DNA of 64,000 bases from Natrinema caseinilyticum (GCF_024227435.1 NZ_CP100445.1:682001-746000); one strand, 5' to 3'; positions 8,949 to 19,042 are shown, numbered from the stretch's first letter. Notes: generated from the sequence alone by a model not told the origin. Numbers and translations: made by a program.

Positions 8949-9902
8949 TCACTCGAGTCGTTCGGCGGCTTCCCTGTCGATGAGGGGAACGGCGTTTTGC
9001 TCGGGCAACGTGACGACGTCGTCGCTCGTCAGGGTGTACTCGCGGTCGTCCACGCCGAGGATCGAGCCGATGTCGCTGGTGATCCTGACGGTGGTTCGCT
9101 CGACGGCGGGGGACACGGTAGACGACCCCTCGCGTCCCTCCGCCGGTTCGGTCTCACGTTCGGCTCGCGGTGGCGGTGAATCGGTGCCGGAATCGGAGGC
9201 CGATCCCCGAGTCGTCTCACGGCCCTCTTTCGTTTCGGTCGGCGATTCGCGTTCACTCGGGAGTCCGTCTTCACCGGACAGTCCGTCTCCGCCCATCGCC
9301 TCTGCCGGGGAGACCGTACTCGCGGTATCGGTTCCCGACCCCTCGGCCATCGTCGGGTCGGCGTCGGCCGGCGGTTCGTCGGGTGGTGGTGGCGGGACGT
9401 CGTCCGTGCTTGCACTTTCGTGAGACGATTCCACGGCGGAGAGGCCGGAATCGTCCGACTCGCTTTCCGGCTGGGGTTCGGATTCGTGATCCGATCCCGT
9501 GCCGGCCGCGTCCTCGACGCCCTCGAGGACGTCCAGGACCCGATTTTTGTTCGAACTAATTCGGTCGACGAGGTCGTCGAACAGGTCCACCTCTTCGGCG
9601 GTCAGGCCCTCGTCGTCCGCCGGCATCCCGGCCGCGGCGAGGCTGGCTTGCTTGACGAGCTTTCCCATTCGGCGCTCGTAGACCGCCTCGACGACGTCTT
9701 TGGCGGTCTCGATCTCGTCCGTCAGCCGGCCGACTTCGGGCGAGGAAAAGGGATCGTCGGCCTGCTCGGCGACGCGGTCGCGTTCGGCCTCGAGACCGGC
9801 GATGTACTCGCCGACCTCCCGATAGAACGAAGGGCGCAGATTCTGGAGACTATCCTTCTGGCGCTCCTTGCTCTGGATCGAACGCAATTCGTCGAGGTTC
9901 AT
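8949..9902 (-). CDS. GINS complex subunit (Gins51/GINS15 type)
   Basis: 317-residue subunit of the GINS complex, which works with MCM and the Cdc45/RecJ-like protein at the replication fork. The helical A domain (about 1-125, starting MNLDELRSIQSKERQK) precedes a very long acidic Ser/Pro/Glu-rich linker (about 130-265) and a small beta B domain (about 268-317, TTVRITSDIGSILGVDDREY). The A-then-B order is the Sld5/Psf1-like type. Its GTG/ATG region overlaps the priS gene end by 4 bp, and GINS-PriS linkage is widely conserved in Euryarchaeota. The linker is much longer than in non-halophiles. Confidence 0.9.
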   Translation of the reverse strand: MNLDELRSIQSKERQKDSLQNLRPSFYREVGEYIAGLEAERDRVAEQADDPFSSPEVGRLTDEIETAKDVVEAVYERRMGKLVKQASLAAAGMPADDEGLTAEEVDLFDDLVDRISSNKNRVLDVLEGVEDAAGTGSDHESEPQPESESDDSGLSAVESSHESASTDDVPPPPPDEPPADADPTMAEGSGTDTASTVSPAEAMGGDGLSGEDGLPSERESPTETKEGRETTRGSASDSGTDSPPPRAERETEPAEGREGSSTVSPAVERTTVRITSDIGSILGVDDREYTLTSDDVVTLPEQNAVPLIDREAAERLE

Positions 9903-11074
9903 TCTTTTTCCTTCTCTGCGCGGCCGCGTGCCATCAGGAACACGGCAACGTACTCCGGTAGTGACTGGTCGCCTTCCTGGACCGTAAAGCTATCTCCTCC
10001 CAGTTCGATCTCGCCCCCGTCGAGTACGTCGACGGCGATCTCGTGCCCACGAAACGTCTCGGGGACGGCGTCGACGAGGGGGTCGAACTCGTCGAGTTCG
10101 TCGCGCTCGAGCCGGACGGTCCGGAGCCCGCTCCCGCCGTGAAGGCTTCCCGGCAAACGGATGAGTCGGTTCGTGTCGGTGGTGACCGGTTCGTCGATGG
10201 GCGCGTTGTCCCGGTCGACGGCCCGGGTCGCGAATCGCTCTGCCAGTTGCGCGACCGCGGTGTGAACGGTGACGTTGCCCGCCTCGAGCTGGTCCCGATT
10301 GTTTCGGGCCGCGTTCAGCGTCGCCGCGGCTTTCCCCTCACCGATACCGTCGAACTCCTGTAATCGCTCGAGCGCAGCGTCTTCGTCCAACTCGAGCAGG
10401 TCGTCGACGTACGTCAGGAAGTGGTCGTGGGTCCGCCCACCCCAGCCGCCATCGATCCGGAGGGTACGACGTTCCGTCGGCGTTTTCCGCCCCAGTCCGG
10501 CAACCGTCTCGCTCTCGATCAGTTCCTCGAACTCGAGGCCGATACCGCGGACGTAATCGACGATCTCCCGGCGGTGTTCCCGCTCTAAGTGTACCACGTT
10601 CTCGTCACGAACGTGGACGTGGTAGCCCCGACCGCCCGAGAAGACGATCTCGAGGTCCTCGAACGCGAAGTCGTTCTCGAGGAAATCGAGCAACCGAAAC
10701 AACGCCCCTTTGCACTTCGCGAGCATCTCGGCGTAACTGTCCGTTCCGAGCGTCACGCCCGGGAGGTGATCGGCGTCGAGATCGAAGACGAGATCCGCGG
10801 ACTGCCAGTCTTTGGCCTGCATCGAACTCGCACCGGGGTCGCGAAAGCGCCCCGCCGAGAAGTAAACGTGTCGCGGACGCTTCCTGACGAGAAACTCCGA
10901 GAGGTCGCCCAATTCGAGTAGCGAACGGTGGCGGACCATGGTCGTGTCGGGTCCGTCGGTCCAGGGGATGAACCCCCACTCGCGTTCGTTGGCGGCGGGC
11001 GGTGGCGTGATTTCCGTCCGTCGATAGTGATCGCGGAACCGCCCTCGAAGATAGGCCCTCGTTCGCTCCTCCAT
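9899..11074 (-). CDS. priS: DNA primase small (catalytic) subunit PriS
   Basis: 391 residues. Makes RNA/DNA primers together with PriL. The catalytic acidic residues are in DLDAD (98, 100, 102), preceded by VYFSAGRFRDP, and a second active-site stretch FSGGRGYHVHVRDE carries the nucleotide-binding Ser/His. Length fits archaeal PriS. It lies first in a two-gene unit with GINS (4-bp overlap), so replication initiation and priming factors are co-expressed. The large subunit PriL is not in the window. Confidence 0.95.
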   Translation of the reverse strand: MEERTRAYLRGRFRDHYRRTEITPPPAANEREWGFIPWTDGPDTTMVRHRSLLELGDLSEFLVRKRPRHVYFSAGRFRDPGASSMQAKDWQSADLVFDLDADHLPGVTLGTDSYAEMLAKCKGALFRLLDFLENDFAFEDLEIVFSGGRGYHVHVRDENVVHLEREHRREIVDYVRGIGLEFEELIESETVAGLGRKTPTERRTLRIDGGWGGRTHDHFLTYVDDLLELDEDAALERLQEFDGIGEGKAAATLNAARNNRDQLEAGNVTVHTAVAQLAERFATRAVDRDNAPIDEPVTTDTNRLIRLPGSLHGGSGLRTVRLERDELDEFDPLVDAVPETFRGHEIAVDVLDGGEIELGGDSFTVQEGDQSLPEYVAVFLMARGRAEKEKE

Positions 11075-11221
11075 GCGCCTCGGGTAATCGTCGGTGGGGG
11101 GCTATAACCCTGCCGAATGGGACGACGTTCGGGTTCGGCTAGAACTGCGACCGTATTCGCGAAGAACGGCGCCCATCTCCGCCGGGGCAACCCCTCGTTA
11201 CCGTTACTGGGGATCGAATCG

Positions 11222-11698
11222 TTATCGGCGGATCAAGTCCGTAATTCGGTCCGCGATTCCGACGTCGGCACCGAGTTTCAGATAGTAGGCGTCACCGCCG
11301 TCCTCGTAGTAGTTGTCGATCCGACGCTTGATCTCGAAGCCGAGGTGTTCGTAGAACTGGAGGGCGTTCTCGTTGCTCGTCCGAGCGTGGCAGGTGATCG
11401 TATCGTGATCCTGTGCCACGTGGGCGATGAGTCGCTTTCCGATACCCTCGCTGCGATAGTCGGGGGACACGGCTAGAAACAGAATGTAGCCGTCGCGCCG
11501 GACGGCGGCGAATCCGATGAGTTCTCCGTCTCGGACGTAACAGTGTACCTTCGACCGGCGATACGCGTCGGTAAAGAAATCGTACCGCTGTTTGAGCACG
11601 CCTTCCTGACGGTTGATCGTCTCTTTCAGTTGCCAGGCTTCGTCCACGAAATCGTCGCTCCCCGGGGCGACGACGCAACTGTCGATGTTGACGCTCAC
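11222..11698 (-). CDS. GNAT-family N-acetyltransferase
   Basis: 158 residues from a GTG at 11698. That start is supported by a TATA-like aattatattg about 25-34 bp upstream (11723-11732). The acetyl-CoA-binding motif A is LAVSPDYRSEGIGKRLIAHV, followed by ENALQFYEHLGFEIKRRIDNYYEDGGDAYYL, as in RimI-like enzymes. A protein N-terminal or small-molecule target is possible; not decidable here. Monocistronic, upstream of priS on the same strand with a 147-bp gap. Confidence 0.88.
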   Translation of the reverse strand: MSVNIDSCVVAPGSDDFVDEAWQLKETINRQEGVLKQRYDFFTDAYRRSKVHCYVRDGELIGFAAVRRDGYILFLAVSPDYRSEGIGKRLIAHVAQDHDTITCHARTSNENALQFYEHLGFEIKRRIDNYYEDGGDAYYLKLGADVGIADRITDLIRR

Positions 11699-11888
11699 TA
11701 CGTCAGCATACCAGCGACGTCAATATAATTCCACCGGCAGTCGCGGCTCTGTAACGTCAGACGACAATAACGTGTTCGCGTGGAAGTAGCCCGCGGCTAA
11801 CGGAATTGTGCTGCGCTCAACGATTCCCCCGGAATGGAAGCGACCCGAAACGACGAACATAGGAACACCGCCGACGAAGGGACCGTAA

Positions 11889-12320
11889 ATGGGGTTCGAA
11901 CTGCGCGACCATACGGCCGACGTCGCGGTGTCCGCCACGGGCGATTCGCTCGAGGCGGTCTTCGGAGCGGTGGCCGATGGGCTGGCGGCCGCATCGTGCG
12001 ACGACGTACCGACTGACGGCGGCGAGCGCTTTTCGTTCGGCGTAACCGCCGAGAACCGCGAAGCCCTGCTGTTCGACTACCTCGACGAACTGATTTACCT
12101 GCGGGACGTTCGCGTCGAACTACCCGTCGACCACCGCGTCGAATCGGTGGAGACACCGGAATCGTCCGACGGCGCGGAGAACTGGCACCTCGAGGCCAGC
12201 GCCCGGGGCGTCCCGCTCACCGAGATATCCGCCCGCGAAGTCAAGGCGGTGACCTACTCGGAGATGCGACTCGAGCGAACCGACGGAGAATGGGAAGCGT
12301 ACGTCGTCTTCGACGTCTAG
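11889..12320 (+). CDS. Archease (RtcB activator)
   Basis: 143-residue archease, which speeds guanylylation and turnover of the RNA ligase RtcB. The N-terminal FELRDHTADVAV carries the metal-binding HTAD motif, and the chain ends in VVFDV with the conserved terminal Asp. A central YLDELIYLRDV stretch is family-typical. It sits 171 bp upstream of rtcB in the same direction, the classic archease-RtcB pairing for tRNA splicing and RNA repair. Confidence 0.95.
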   Translation: MGFELRDHTADVAVSATGDSLEAVFGAVADGLAAASCDDVPTDGGERFSFGVTAENREALLFDYLDELIYLRDVRVELPVDHRVESVETPESSDGAENWHLEASARGVPLTEISAREVKAVTYSEMRLERTDGEWEAYVVFDV

Positions 12321-12491
12321 GTTCGATCGGGACGGCCGCCCGACGCGTCCGGCGGGAACGGCGTCCGCCTCGAGAGTGACGCCGAAGAGGGAGATGGATC
12401 GCGGGTCGAATCACGACGCTGGACGGAGGTCGGATCACGAGGCCCACCGGGGAGACGAACACCTTTCATCGATGCGGTCCGACGTTCAGGT

Positions 12492-14003
12492 ATGACCACC
12501 TACGACGCCGACGGCATCACGCTCGAGCGGGTGCGCGAATACGTCTGGGAGATTCCCCAGCACGGGTCGATGCGCACTCCCGCACGGGTGCTGGCGAGCG
12601 AGGCGTTACTCGAGGAGATCGCCGGGGACAAGACGCTCGAGCAGATCACGAACACGACCCACCTGCCGGGGATCACGAAGTACGCGATCTGTATGCCCGA
12701 CGGCCACCAGGGGTACGGCTTTCCGGTCGGCGGAGTCGGTGCGCTCGACGCCGAAGACGGCTGCATTTCGCCCGGGGCCGTCGGCTACGACATCAATTGC
12801 GGCGTCCGCATGATGCGGACGAATTTGACGTACAGCGACCTTCAGGGGCGAGAAGCCGAACTCGTCGACTCGCTGTTTGCCAACATCCCGTCCGGTCTCG
12901 GCGGCGGCGGAGTCGTCGAGTCCGGCGTCGACACCGTCGAAGAAATCCTCGCCCGGGGCGTCGACTGGGCCCTCGAGAACGACTACGCCGTCGAGGACGA
13001 TTTGCTCCACTGCGAAGACGAAGGCGTCCGCGAGGGCGCAGACCCGTCGAAGGTGAGCCAGAAGGCCAAGGACCGCGGAAAGAACCAGATCGGGTCGCTG
13101 GGGTCGGGCAACCACTTCCTCGAGGTCCAACGCGTCACGGACGTCTTCGACGACGAGGTCGGCGACTCGTTCGGACTCGCGGAAGATCAGATCGTCGTGT
13201 TGATCCACTGTGGATCGCGCGGACTCGGCCATCAGACGTGTACCGACTACCTGCGGAAAATCGAGCAGCAACACCAGGGGCTGTTGAACACGCTGCCGGA
13301 CAAGGAACTGGCGGCTGCGCCCGCGGGATCGCAACTCGCCGAGGACTACTACGGCGCGATGAACGCGGCCATCAACTTCGCGTGGGTCAACCGACAGTTG
13401 ATCATGCACCGCACGCGGCGGGTCTTCGAGCGCGTGTTCGATCGCTCCTGGGAAGAGATGGACATGCAGCTGCTGTACGACGTGGCCCACAATATCGCGA
13501 AAAAGGAGACGCACACCGTGAGCGGAGAGCCGGGCTCCGAGGGCGAAGCGAGCGGCCTCGAGCCGCGAGCCGACGGCGAGGAGCGCGAACTCTACGTCCA
13601 CCGCAAGGGCGCGACCCGCGCGTTCCCGGCCGGCCACCCCGAGATCCCCGCGGCCTATCGCGACGTCGGCCAACCGGTGATCATCCCCGGGAGTATGGGA
13701 ACCGGCAGTTACGTGCTCCGGGGCGGCGAGAACTCGATGGCCCTCACCTTCGGATCGACCGCCCACGGTGCGGGCCGACTCATGAGCCGCACGCAGGCGA
13801 AAAAACAGTACTGGGGCGGCGACGTGCGACAGGAACTCGAGAGCCAGGATCAGATCTACGTCAAGGCCCAATCCGGGGCGACGGTCGCCGAGGAAGCACC
13901 CGGCGTCTACAAGGACGTCGACGAAGTCGTCCGCGTCTCCGACGAACTGGGAATCGGTGACAAGGTGGCGCGGACGTTCCCCGTGTGTAACATCAAGGGG
14001 TGA
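12492..14003 (+). CDS. rtcB: RNA-splicing ligase RtcB
   Basis: 503-residue GTP- and Mn-dependent ligase joining 2',3'-cyclic phosphate and 5'-OH RNA ends, as produced by tRNA intron removal. Metal-binding Cys103 is in GYDINCGVRM; further ligands are in LIHCGSRGLGHQ and VAHNIAKKE. The GMP-accepting His is His425 in STAHGAGRLMSR. Unlike several archaeal rtcB genes there is no intein. A short acidic insert (about residues 348-368, rich in Gly/Glu) breaks the core before LYVHRKGATRAF and looks like a halophile surface loop. Archease lies upstream. Confidence 0.96.
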   Translation: MTTYDADGITLERVREYVWEIPQHGSMRTPARVLASEALLEEIAGDKTLEQITNTTHLPGITKYAICMPDGHQGYGFPVGGVGALDAEDGCISPGAVGYDINCGVRMMRTNLTYSDLQGREAELVDSLFANIPSGLGGGGVVESGVDTVEEILARGVDWALENDYAVEDDLLHCEDEGVREGADPSKVSQKAKDRGKNQIGSLGSGNHFLEVQRVTDVFDDEVGDSFGLAEDQIVVLIHCGSRGLGHQTCTDYLRKIEQQHQGLLNTLPDKELAAAPAGSQLAEDYYGAMNAAINFAWVNRQLIMHRTRRVFERVFDRSWEEMDMQLLYDVAHNIAKKETHTVSGEPGSEGEASGLEPRADGEERELYVHRKGATRAFPAGHPEIPAAYRDVGQPVIIPGSMGTGSYVLRGGENSMALTFGSTAHGAGRLMSRTQAKKQYWGGDVRQELESQDQIYVKAQSGATVAEEAPGVYKDVDEVVRVSDELGIGDKVARTFPVCNIKG

Positions 14004-14004
14004 G

Positions 14005-14040
14005 CCGTCCGCTATCGGCCGGCTCACCGTCCGCTATCGG
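14005..14040. repeat. Two-copy 22-bp-period repeat after rtcB
   Basis: The 14-mer ccgtccgctatcgg occurs at 14005-14018 and 14027-14040, immediately after the rtcB stop and directly before the 15-bp tandem array. Confidence 0.75.
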
Positions 14041-14100
14041 CTCGTCCCTACTCGGCTCGTCCCTACTCGGCTCGTCCCTACTCGGATCGTCCCTACTTCA
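14041..14100. repeat. 15-bp tandem repeat array, four units
   Basis: ctcgtccctactcgg is repeated perfectly three times (14041-14085) and a fourth degenerate unit (14086-14100) runs into the stop codon of the convergent small gene. It lies between two convergent genes, so it may act in transcription end formation or may simply be a slippage product. Confidence 0.88.
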
Positions 14101-14305
14101 GACGAAACGGGTTCTCGTCGTCTTCGTCGTCACCGTCCTCGCCATCGTACGGCTTTCGAGCGGTTATCGTCACCGTCGCTTCCGGGTCGTCCTCGTCGGC
14201 CCAGGGGCTGTCGTATGCCGATAGCTCGAGGTCGGTGACGTCCCACCCCTCCTCCTCTATGAGTTCGACGAGGCGGCGCTGGTCTCCGAGCATATCGTCG
14301 TCCAT
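14093..14305 (-). CDS. Small acidic hypothetical protein
   Basis: 70 residues from the ATG at 14305. A longer frame to 14404 would overlap the upstream HTH gene and begins with an implausible Arg-rich stretch. MDDDMLGDQRRLVELIEEEGWDVTDLELSAYDSPWADED is followed by a strand and a very acidic tail. Function unknown. It lies 95 bp downstream of the HTH regulator on the same strand, and its 3' end overlaps the last unit of the 15-bp repeat array. Confidence 0.6.
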   Translation of the reverse strand: MDDDMLGDQRRLVELIEEEGWDVTDLELSAYDSPWADEDDPEATVTITARKPYDGEDGDDEDDENPFRLK

Positions 14306-14400
14306 GCGTCCTCGTTCGAGATGGTTGGGGGTATCTCTTCCGCCGGTCCGTTTCCGTCGTCGCGTGACGCCCCGCCCGTCGTCCCGGTTTCGGTCCCGAA

Positions 14401-15069
14401 TCACTCGCTCTCGTCCGAGTCGCCGATATCGATCACTTCTTCGACGAGCGCGCGGTGGGCGCGTCGGAGTCGCTCGGACAATGCCTGATGAGAGATGTCG
14501 AGTTCGTCAGATAGCTCGTCCATGTCCATTCCGCGAGGAATCTCGTAGTAGCCGCGCTCGAGGGCCGCGACCAGCGTTTCGTACTGCGCATCCGTGAGCC
14601 CGAACCGGCTGTGGCGGTCTTCCTCGAGTTGGTGAATCTTGTGAATGTGTATACGCAGCCCCTGCTCTGACGCGAATTCGTACGTTCGTGACATCGCTTC
14701 GCGTTCGGGAAAGAGGACCCGAAATCGCCACTGTCTGGCCTCCACGTGTGCATCGAGTACGGTCGCCTCCTCCTCGGTCAGCAGGTGAAGAATAACGGTG
14801 ACGTCGTCCACCCAGTGCATTCGGTAGAGTCGCTCGCCGTCGAGATCGGTGAGCCGTTCGGCGTCCTCGACGCTGGCGTCGTCCGCCAGCGCGTCGTCGA
14901 GCCCTTCGAGCGTCGATTCGGCCCCGGAAAACCAGACGTACGGCATGACGTGGTCCGGGTCGTACGCGACGACGCGTTCGATCTCCACCTCGAGGTCGTC
15001 CGCGGCCTCGAGCGTGTGTCGGAGTGCGAAGTCCGCAGCGGGAACGCCGAACTCCGCGATGGTACTCAT
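14401..15069 (-). CDS. Bat-type helix-turn-helix regulator
   Basis: 222 residues from the ATG at 15069. The N-terminal two thirds (about 1-150) are an alpha/beta sensor region of the kind that precedes bacterioopsin-activator HTH domains. The C-terminal part (about 165-215) carries FGLTDAQYETLVAALERGYYEIPRGMDMDELSDELDISHQALSERLRRAHRALV in outline, i.e. the characteristic HTH_10 (bat-type) domain. It probably regulates transcription in response to an unknown signal; the target is unknown. Confidence 0.88.
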   Translation of the reverse strand: MSTIAEFGVPAADFALRHTLEAADDLEVEIERVVAYDPDHVMPYVWFSGAESTLEGLDDALADDASVEDAERLTDLDGERLYRMHWVDDVTVILHLLTEEEATVLDAHVEARQWRFRVLFPEREAMSRTYEFASEQGLRIHIHKIHQLEEDRHSRFGLTDAQYETLVAALERGYYEIPRGMDMDELSDELDISHQALSERLRRAHRALVEEVIDIGDSDESE

Positions 15070-15289
15070 GCACGAGGCTATCACGCCGGTGACCAAGAGT
15101 CCCGGTCCCGGACCGCGACCGTCGTCTGTACGCGGTCGTTCGCCGCCGGCGGTCGTCCTCCGCGGGCCCTCGTCGCTCGTTCACGAACCGATTTCGTGAC
15201 GCCAAATCGTCAGTAAGCGCAACCGAAATTGGTTACGGGACGTCGAAATCTCCGGCGCGTTTAAGCGGATCCGGCTGCAAACCGGTGTC

Positions 15290-16309
15290 ATGCTCACCGA
15301 CGAGTTCGGGCGCGAGGTGACGGGGGTTCGCGTCTCTCTCACCGATCGGTGTAACTTCGATTGCGTCTACTGTCACAACGAGGGGCTGGGCGACACTCGC
15401 GGACCGATGGATCCGCAAGACGACGAGATGGAGACGGACGACGTCGTGCGGTTCCTCGAGGTCGCCGCCGAATTCGACGTCGAGGCGGTCAAGTTCACCG
15501 GCGGAGAGCCGATGTTGCGCCAGGACCTGGAGGAAATTATCGCACGGACGCCGGACGCGATGGAAGTCTCGCTCACGACGAACGGGACGTTCCTCCCGGG
15601 TCGCGCCGACGCGCTCGTCGACGCCGGCCTCGATCGGGTCAACGTCTCCCAGGACGCGCTCGATCCGCAGGATTTCGCCGAGATCACCAAGAGCGGAGCC
15701 TACGACAAGGTCATCGAGGGGGTCGATGCCGCGCTCGAAGCGGGGCTCACGCCGGTCAAACTCAACATGGTCGTCTTCGAACACACGGCCGGCTACGTCC
15801 CCGAGATGGTCGACCACGTCGCCGAAAACGACGGTCTGCAACTCCAACTGATCGAGTACATGCCCGAACTGACGGGCAAGCCGGAGTGGAATATCGAAAT
15901 CGAGCGCGTTCACGAGTGGTTGGCCGAACAGGCGGTCGAGATCGAACACAGAGAGATGCACGACAGGAAGCGGTACTGGGTAGGCGGCGGTGAGGGCGGC
16001 GAAGCCAGCCGATCCTCGTCCGACGAGTCCGGCGTGGGAATGGTCGAAATCGTCGACCCCGTCGAGAACCCGACGTTCTGTGCGAACTGCCATCGGGTTC
16101 GCGTGACCCACGAGGGCTACCTGAAGGGGTGTCTCAATCGAAACGACGATCTCAAATCGATGGGCGAAATGACGAAACCGGAGATCCGCGACGCGTTTCG
16201 AGACGTCGTCGCGAACCGGGTTCCCTACTACGGCGAGTACATGATTCGAAACGACGACGGGGAGTGGGAGATCAACGACGAGTACATCGAGGAATACGCC
16301 GGCGTCTGA
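15290..16309 (+). CDS. moaA: GTP 3',8-cyclase MoaA
   Basis: 339-residue radical-SAM enzyme starting molybdenum-cofactor synthesis: GTP to 3',8-cyclo-GTP. The SAM cluster motif RCNFDCVYC has Cys21, Cys25 and Cys28; the SAM-binding KFTGGEP follows. The C-terminal substrate cluster is [19 protein letters not shown] (about 262-280). The chain ends EEYAGV, without the terminal Gly-Gly seen in many MoaA proteins. A small acidic insert (about 232-247, Gly/Glu/Ser-rich) is halophile-like. No other moa genes are nearby. Confidence 0.95.
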   Translation: MLTDEFGREVTGVRVSLTDRCNFDCVYCHNEGLGDTRGPMDPQDDEMETDDVVRFLEVAAEFDVEAVKFTGGEPMLRQDLEEIIARTPDAMEVSLTTNGTFLPGRADALVDAGLDRVNVSQDALDPQDFAEITKSGAYDKVIEGVDAALEAGLTPVKLNMVVFEHTAGYVPEMVDHVAENDGLQLQLIEYMPELTGKPEWNIEIERVHEWLAEQAVEIEHREMHDRKRYWVGGGEGGEASRSSSDESGVGMVEIVDPVENPTFCANCHRVRVTHEGYLKGCLNRNDDLKSMGEMTKPEIRDAFRDVVANRVPYYGEYMIRNDDGEWEINDEYIEEYAGV

Positions 16310-16569
16310 GGCCGTCTGAAGGCTCCGTCGGTATCGGGAGTCGTTTTTCGGCACTCGGCTCCGTTTCCGTTCCGGGCTCCCCGTCCTGGCTTCCGTTCGC
16401 TCGCCTCGACCAGCGTCCGAGTTCCGGACTCGAGCGGGATCTCGGGACGAATACACACGGAGCGTGGCCACCTTTCGTTGCGCTTAAGTAGTACACGGGG
16501 GTAGGTCCGGTTGCGATACGTGTAGGGGAGCGATCCCCGAGTCCGGACGGGCGACGATAGACCGACGGT

Positions 16570-16652
16570 GTCGTGGTAGCCAAGCGGCCCAAGGCGCATG
16601 GTTGCTAACCATGTGGCGTCAAGCCTCCGGGGTTCGAATCCCCGCCACGACG
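16570..16652 (+). tRNA. tRNA-Ser(GCT)
   Basis: 83 nt without CCA. The acceptor stem gtcgtgg/ccacgac, anticodon stem catgg/ccatg with loop ttgctaa (anticodon GCT at 16604-16606), a class II variable arm and a T arm with ggttcgaatcc are all present. A TATA-like cttaag lies about 90 bp upstream. It heads the r-protein/RNA polymerase cluster, 74 bp before S13. Confidence 0.96.
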
Positions 16653-16726
16653 TCGGATACGACGCTGGCGTTTTCCCGCCAGTCGACTTTGCAACGCACG
16701 CAGATCAGACACAGATACACGACACT

Positions 16727-17248
16727 ATGAGCGCGGAAGAACCTCAAGAACAACAAGACGACGAAGATCTTCAGTACTTCGTCCGCATCGGGCAAACCGA
16801 CCTGGATGGGACGAAGTCCGTCGAGCGCTCGCTCACGGAGATGAATGGGATCGGTCGACGGACCGCCCGGCTCATCGCCGCGGAAGCGGGCGTCGACCGA
16901 ACGGCGACGTTCGGTCGACTCGACGACGACGTCATCGACGAGGTCGTCGAGGTCGTCGAAAACTACGCCGACGAAGTCCCGGACTGGCTCAACAACCGGC
17001 GCACGGACTTCTACAGCGGTGAAACGACCCACGAGATCGGCAACGATCTCCAGTTGACTCGACAGCACGACATCAACCGGATGAAGATGATCGACTCCTA
17101 CAAGGGAACTCGCCACAAGCGCGGCCAGAAGGTCCGCGGCCAGCGAACCAAGTCCACCGGCCGAACGGAGGGCACCATCGGAGTCAACGTCGAAGAGATC
17201 CGCGAAGAACAGGCCGAAGAAGCCGGCGAAGAGGGTGAGGGCGAATAA
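16727..17248 (+). CDS. 30S ribosomal protein uS13
   Basis: 173 residues from the ATG at 16727. Binds the head of the small subunit near the P site and contacts uS19. Seen: [26 protein letters not shown] in outline, the RLIAAEAG helix-two-turn-helix region and the C-terminal [20 protein letters not shown], which contacts rRNA. An acidic N-terminal extension and an acidic tail are halophilic features. The stop overlaps the next ATG (TAATG), giving coupling with uS4. Confidence 0.97.
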   Translation: MSAEEPQEQQDDEDLQYFVRIGQTDLDGTKSVERSLTEMNGIGRRTARLIAAEAGVDRTATFGRLDDDVIDEVVEVVENYADEVPDWLNNRRTDFYSGETTHEIGNDLQLTRQHDINRMKMIDSYKGTRHKRGQKVRGQRTKSTGRTEGTIGVNVEEIREEQAEEAGEEGEGE

Positions 17249-17769
17249 TGCCACTCGGCACCGACACGAAGCAATACGAGACGCCGAACCACCCCTACCA
17301 GGGAGAACGGATCGCATCCGAACACTCCCTCGTCGACCGCTACGGTCTCAAGAACAAGGAAGAACTCTGGCGCGCCCAGTCCGAACTTCGCTCCTACCGG
17401 CGCGAGGCTCGAGAACTGCTCGGCCAGGCCCAGGACGACGAGGTCGTCATCCGACGCTCCGAGGAGTTCCTCGGTCGTCTCAAGCGCGTCGGCATCCTGA
17501 ACGAGACGGACGAACTCGGCGACATCCTCTCGCTCGAAATCGAGGATATCCTCGAGCGCCGCCTGCAGACCGTCGTCTACCGGTCGGGTCTGGCGAACAC
17601 GACCCAGCAGGCCCGTCAGTTCATCACGCACGGCCACGTCGCGGTCGGCGACCAGCGCCACCGCGTTCCCTCCTACATCGTCGACGTCGACGAGGAGGAT
17701 CTGGTGGCATTCGACGAAACCAGCCCGCTCGCGGACGAACTCCACCCCGAACGCGCGGAGGGTCAATAA
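17248..17769 (+). CDS. 30S ribosomal protein uS4
   Basis: 173 residues. Primary 16S rRNA-binding protein of the body. The S4 RNA-binding fold is visible as [32 protein letters not shown], and the N-terminal Arg/Glu-rich helices ([13 protein letters not shown]) match archaeal uS4. It is second in the uS13-uS4-uS11-Rpo3 string, overlapping uS13 by one base and followed by uS11 one base after its stop. Confidence 0.97.
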   Translation: MPLGTDTKQYETPNHPYQGERIASEHSLVDRYGLKNKEELWRAQSELRSYRREARELLGQAQDDEVVIRRSEEFLGRLKRVGILNETDELGDILSLEIEDILERRLQTVVYRSGLANTTQQARQFITHGHVAVGDQRHRVPSYIVDVDEEDLVAFDETSPLADELHPERAEGQ

Positions 17770-17770
17770 C

Positions 17771-18160
17771 ATGAGTCAGGACGACGATAAATGGGGCATC
17801 GCCCACGTACACGCATCGTTCAACAACACCGTCATGACCGTGACGGACCTTACGGGTGCGGAGACGATCGCCAAATCCTCCGGCGGGACGGCGGTCAAGC
17901 AGAACCGCGACGAGGCATCGCCGTACGCGGCCATGCAGATGGCCGAGTCCGTCGCCGAGGAGGTCAAAGCGGCCGGGATCACGGGCCTGCACGTGCGGGT
18001 TCGCGGCCCCGGCGGCAACCTCCAGAAATCCCCCGGTCCCGGCGCGCAGGCGACGATTCGCGCACTCGCGCGCTCCGGCATCGAAATCGGGCGCATCGAA
18101 GACGTCACGCCGATCCCGCACGACGGATCGCGCGCCCCGAAAGGCAAGGGCGGCTACTAG
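17771..18160 (+). CDS. 30S ribosomal protein uS11
   Basis: 129 residues. Platform protein near the mRNA exit. Seen: [48 protein letters not shown] in outline and the C-terminal [19 protein letters not shown], a near-invariant archaeal end. It directly follows uS4 and precedes Rpo3 by 3 bp. Confidence 0.97.
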   Translation: MSQDDDKWGIAHVHASFNNTVMTVTDLTGAETIAKSSGGTAVKQNRDEASPYAAMQMAESVAEEVKAAGITGLHVRVRGPGGNLQKSPGPGAQATIRALARSGIEIGRIEDVTPIPHDGSRAPKGKGGY

Positions 18161-18163
18161 ATC

Positions 18164-18913
18164 ATGACTGAGGAGTACGACGTCGAGTTCGTCGAACGCG
18201 AGGATCGAGAAGCGCGATTCCTCGTTCGCGGCGTGACGCCAGCGTTCGCCAACGGTATCCGTCGCGCGATGGTCGCCGACGTACCTACGATGGCGATCGA
18301 CACCGTCCGGTTCGTCGAGAACTCGTCGGTCATGTTCGACGAGCAACTCGCGCTCCGGCTCGGGCTCGTCCCGCTGACGACGCCGCCGGTCGGCGAGTTC
18401 GGCGAGGACGAAACGGTCACGCTCTCTATCGACGTCGAGGGGCCGGCTACCGCCTATTCCGGCGATCTCGTCACCAGCGACGACCTCGTTCGTCCCGCAG
18501 ACGAGAACGTCCCGATCATCGAACTCAAGGACGGCCAGCGCCTCGAGGCGGAGGCCGACGCCGTCCTCGACCGGGGCAAAGACCACGCCAAACACCAGGG
18601 CGGCGTCGCGGTCGGCTACCGTCACCTGCAGCGAATCGAGGTTGACGGTGATCTCCCCGAGTTCGAAGAAGAAGAGCGGCGGATCATCCGTGGCGTCGTC
18701 GAGGACGACGGCGAACTCGTTCCGACGAGCGAGTTCGACCACGACCTCTCGAATCGGTATCCTGGCAAACAGGTCCGGGTCGAGGACGTGCCCACGGCAT
18801 TCGTCTTCCACGTGGAGACGGACGGCTCCTTTACCGTCGAAGAACTGGTCACGCGAGCCGCCGAGACGCTCGAGGCGCGTGCGACCGAACTCGAAGAAGC
18901 TGTACAGTTATAA
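18164..18913 (+). CDS. DNA-directed RNA polymerase subunit Rpo3 (D)
   Basis: 249 residues; homologue of bacterial alpha N-terminal domain and eukaryotic Rpb3, forming the Rpo3-Rpo11 assembly platform. Seen: [27 protein letters not shown] in outline and [12 protein letters not shown]. The region that in some archaea holds a [4Fe-4S] ferredoxin-like insert contains no cysteine here, and the whole protein has none, so it cannot bind that cluster. Last gene before the embedded tRNA-Leu. Confidence 0.96.
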   Translation: MTEEYDVEFVEREDREARFLVRGVTPAFANGIRRAMVADVPTMAIDTVRFVENSSVMFDEQLALRLGLVPLTTPPVGEFGEDETVTLSIDVEGPATAYSGDLVTSDDLVRPADENVPIIELKDGQRLEAEADAVLDRGKDHAKHQGGVAVGYRHLQRIEVDGDLPEFEEEERRIIRGVVEDDGELVPTSEFDHDLSNRYPGKQVRVEDVPTAFVFHVETDGSFTVEELVTRAAETLEARATELEEAVQL

Positions 18914-19042
18914 ACATGAACCGACGCCCCCGACCCGATCAGGGTACGACGCTCGCCGGCGCCGTGAGCGACGAGACCGGCGAGTGCGTGCCTACTGGAA
19001 TCGAAAGGGGTTTGAAGGGGCGACGGGTAGACGGAAGTGCGA

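Noticed and set aside
12606-14027. Long minus-strand frame of 473 codons opposite rtcB
   Set aside because: It is antisense to a clear RtcB gene, has shadow-type composition rich in Val/Asp/Arg/His, and contains no family motif.
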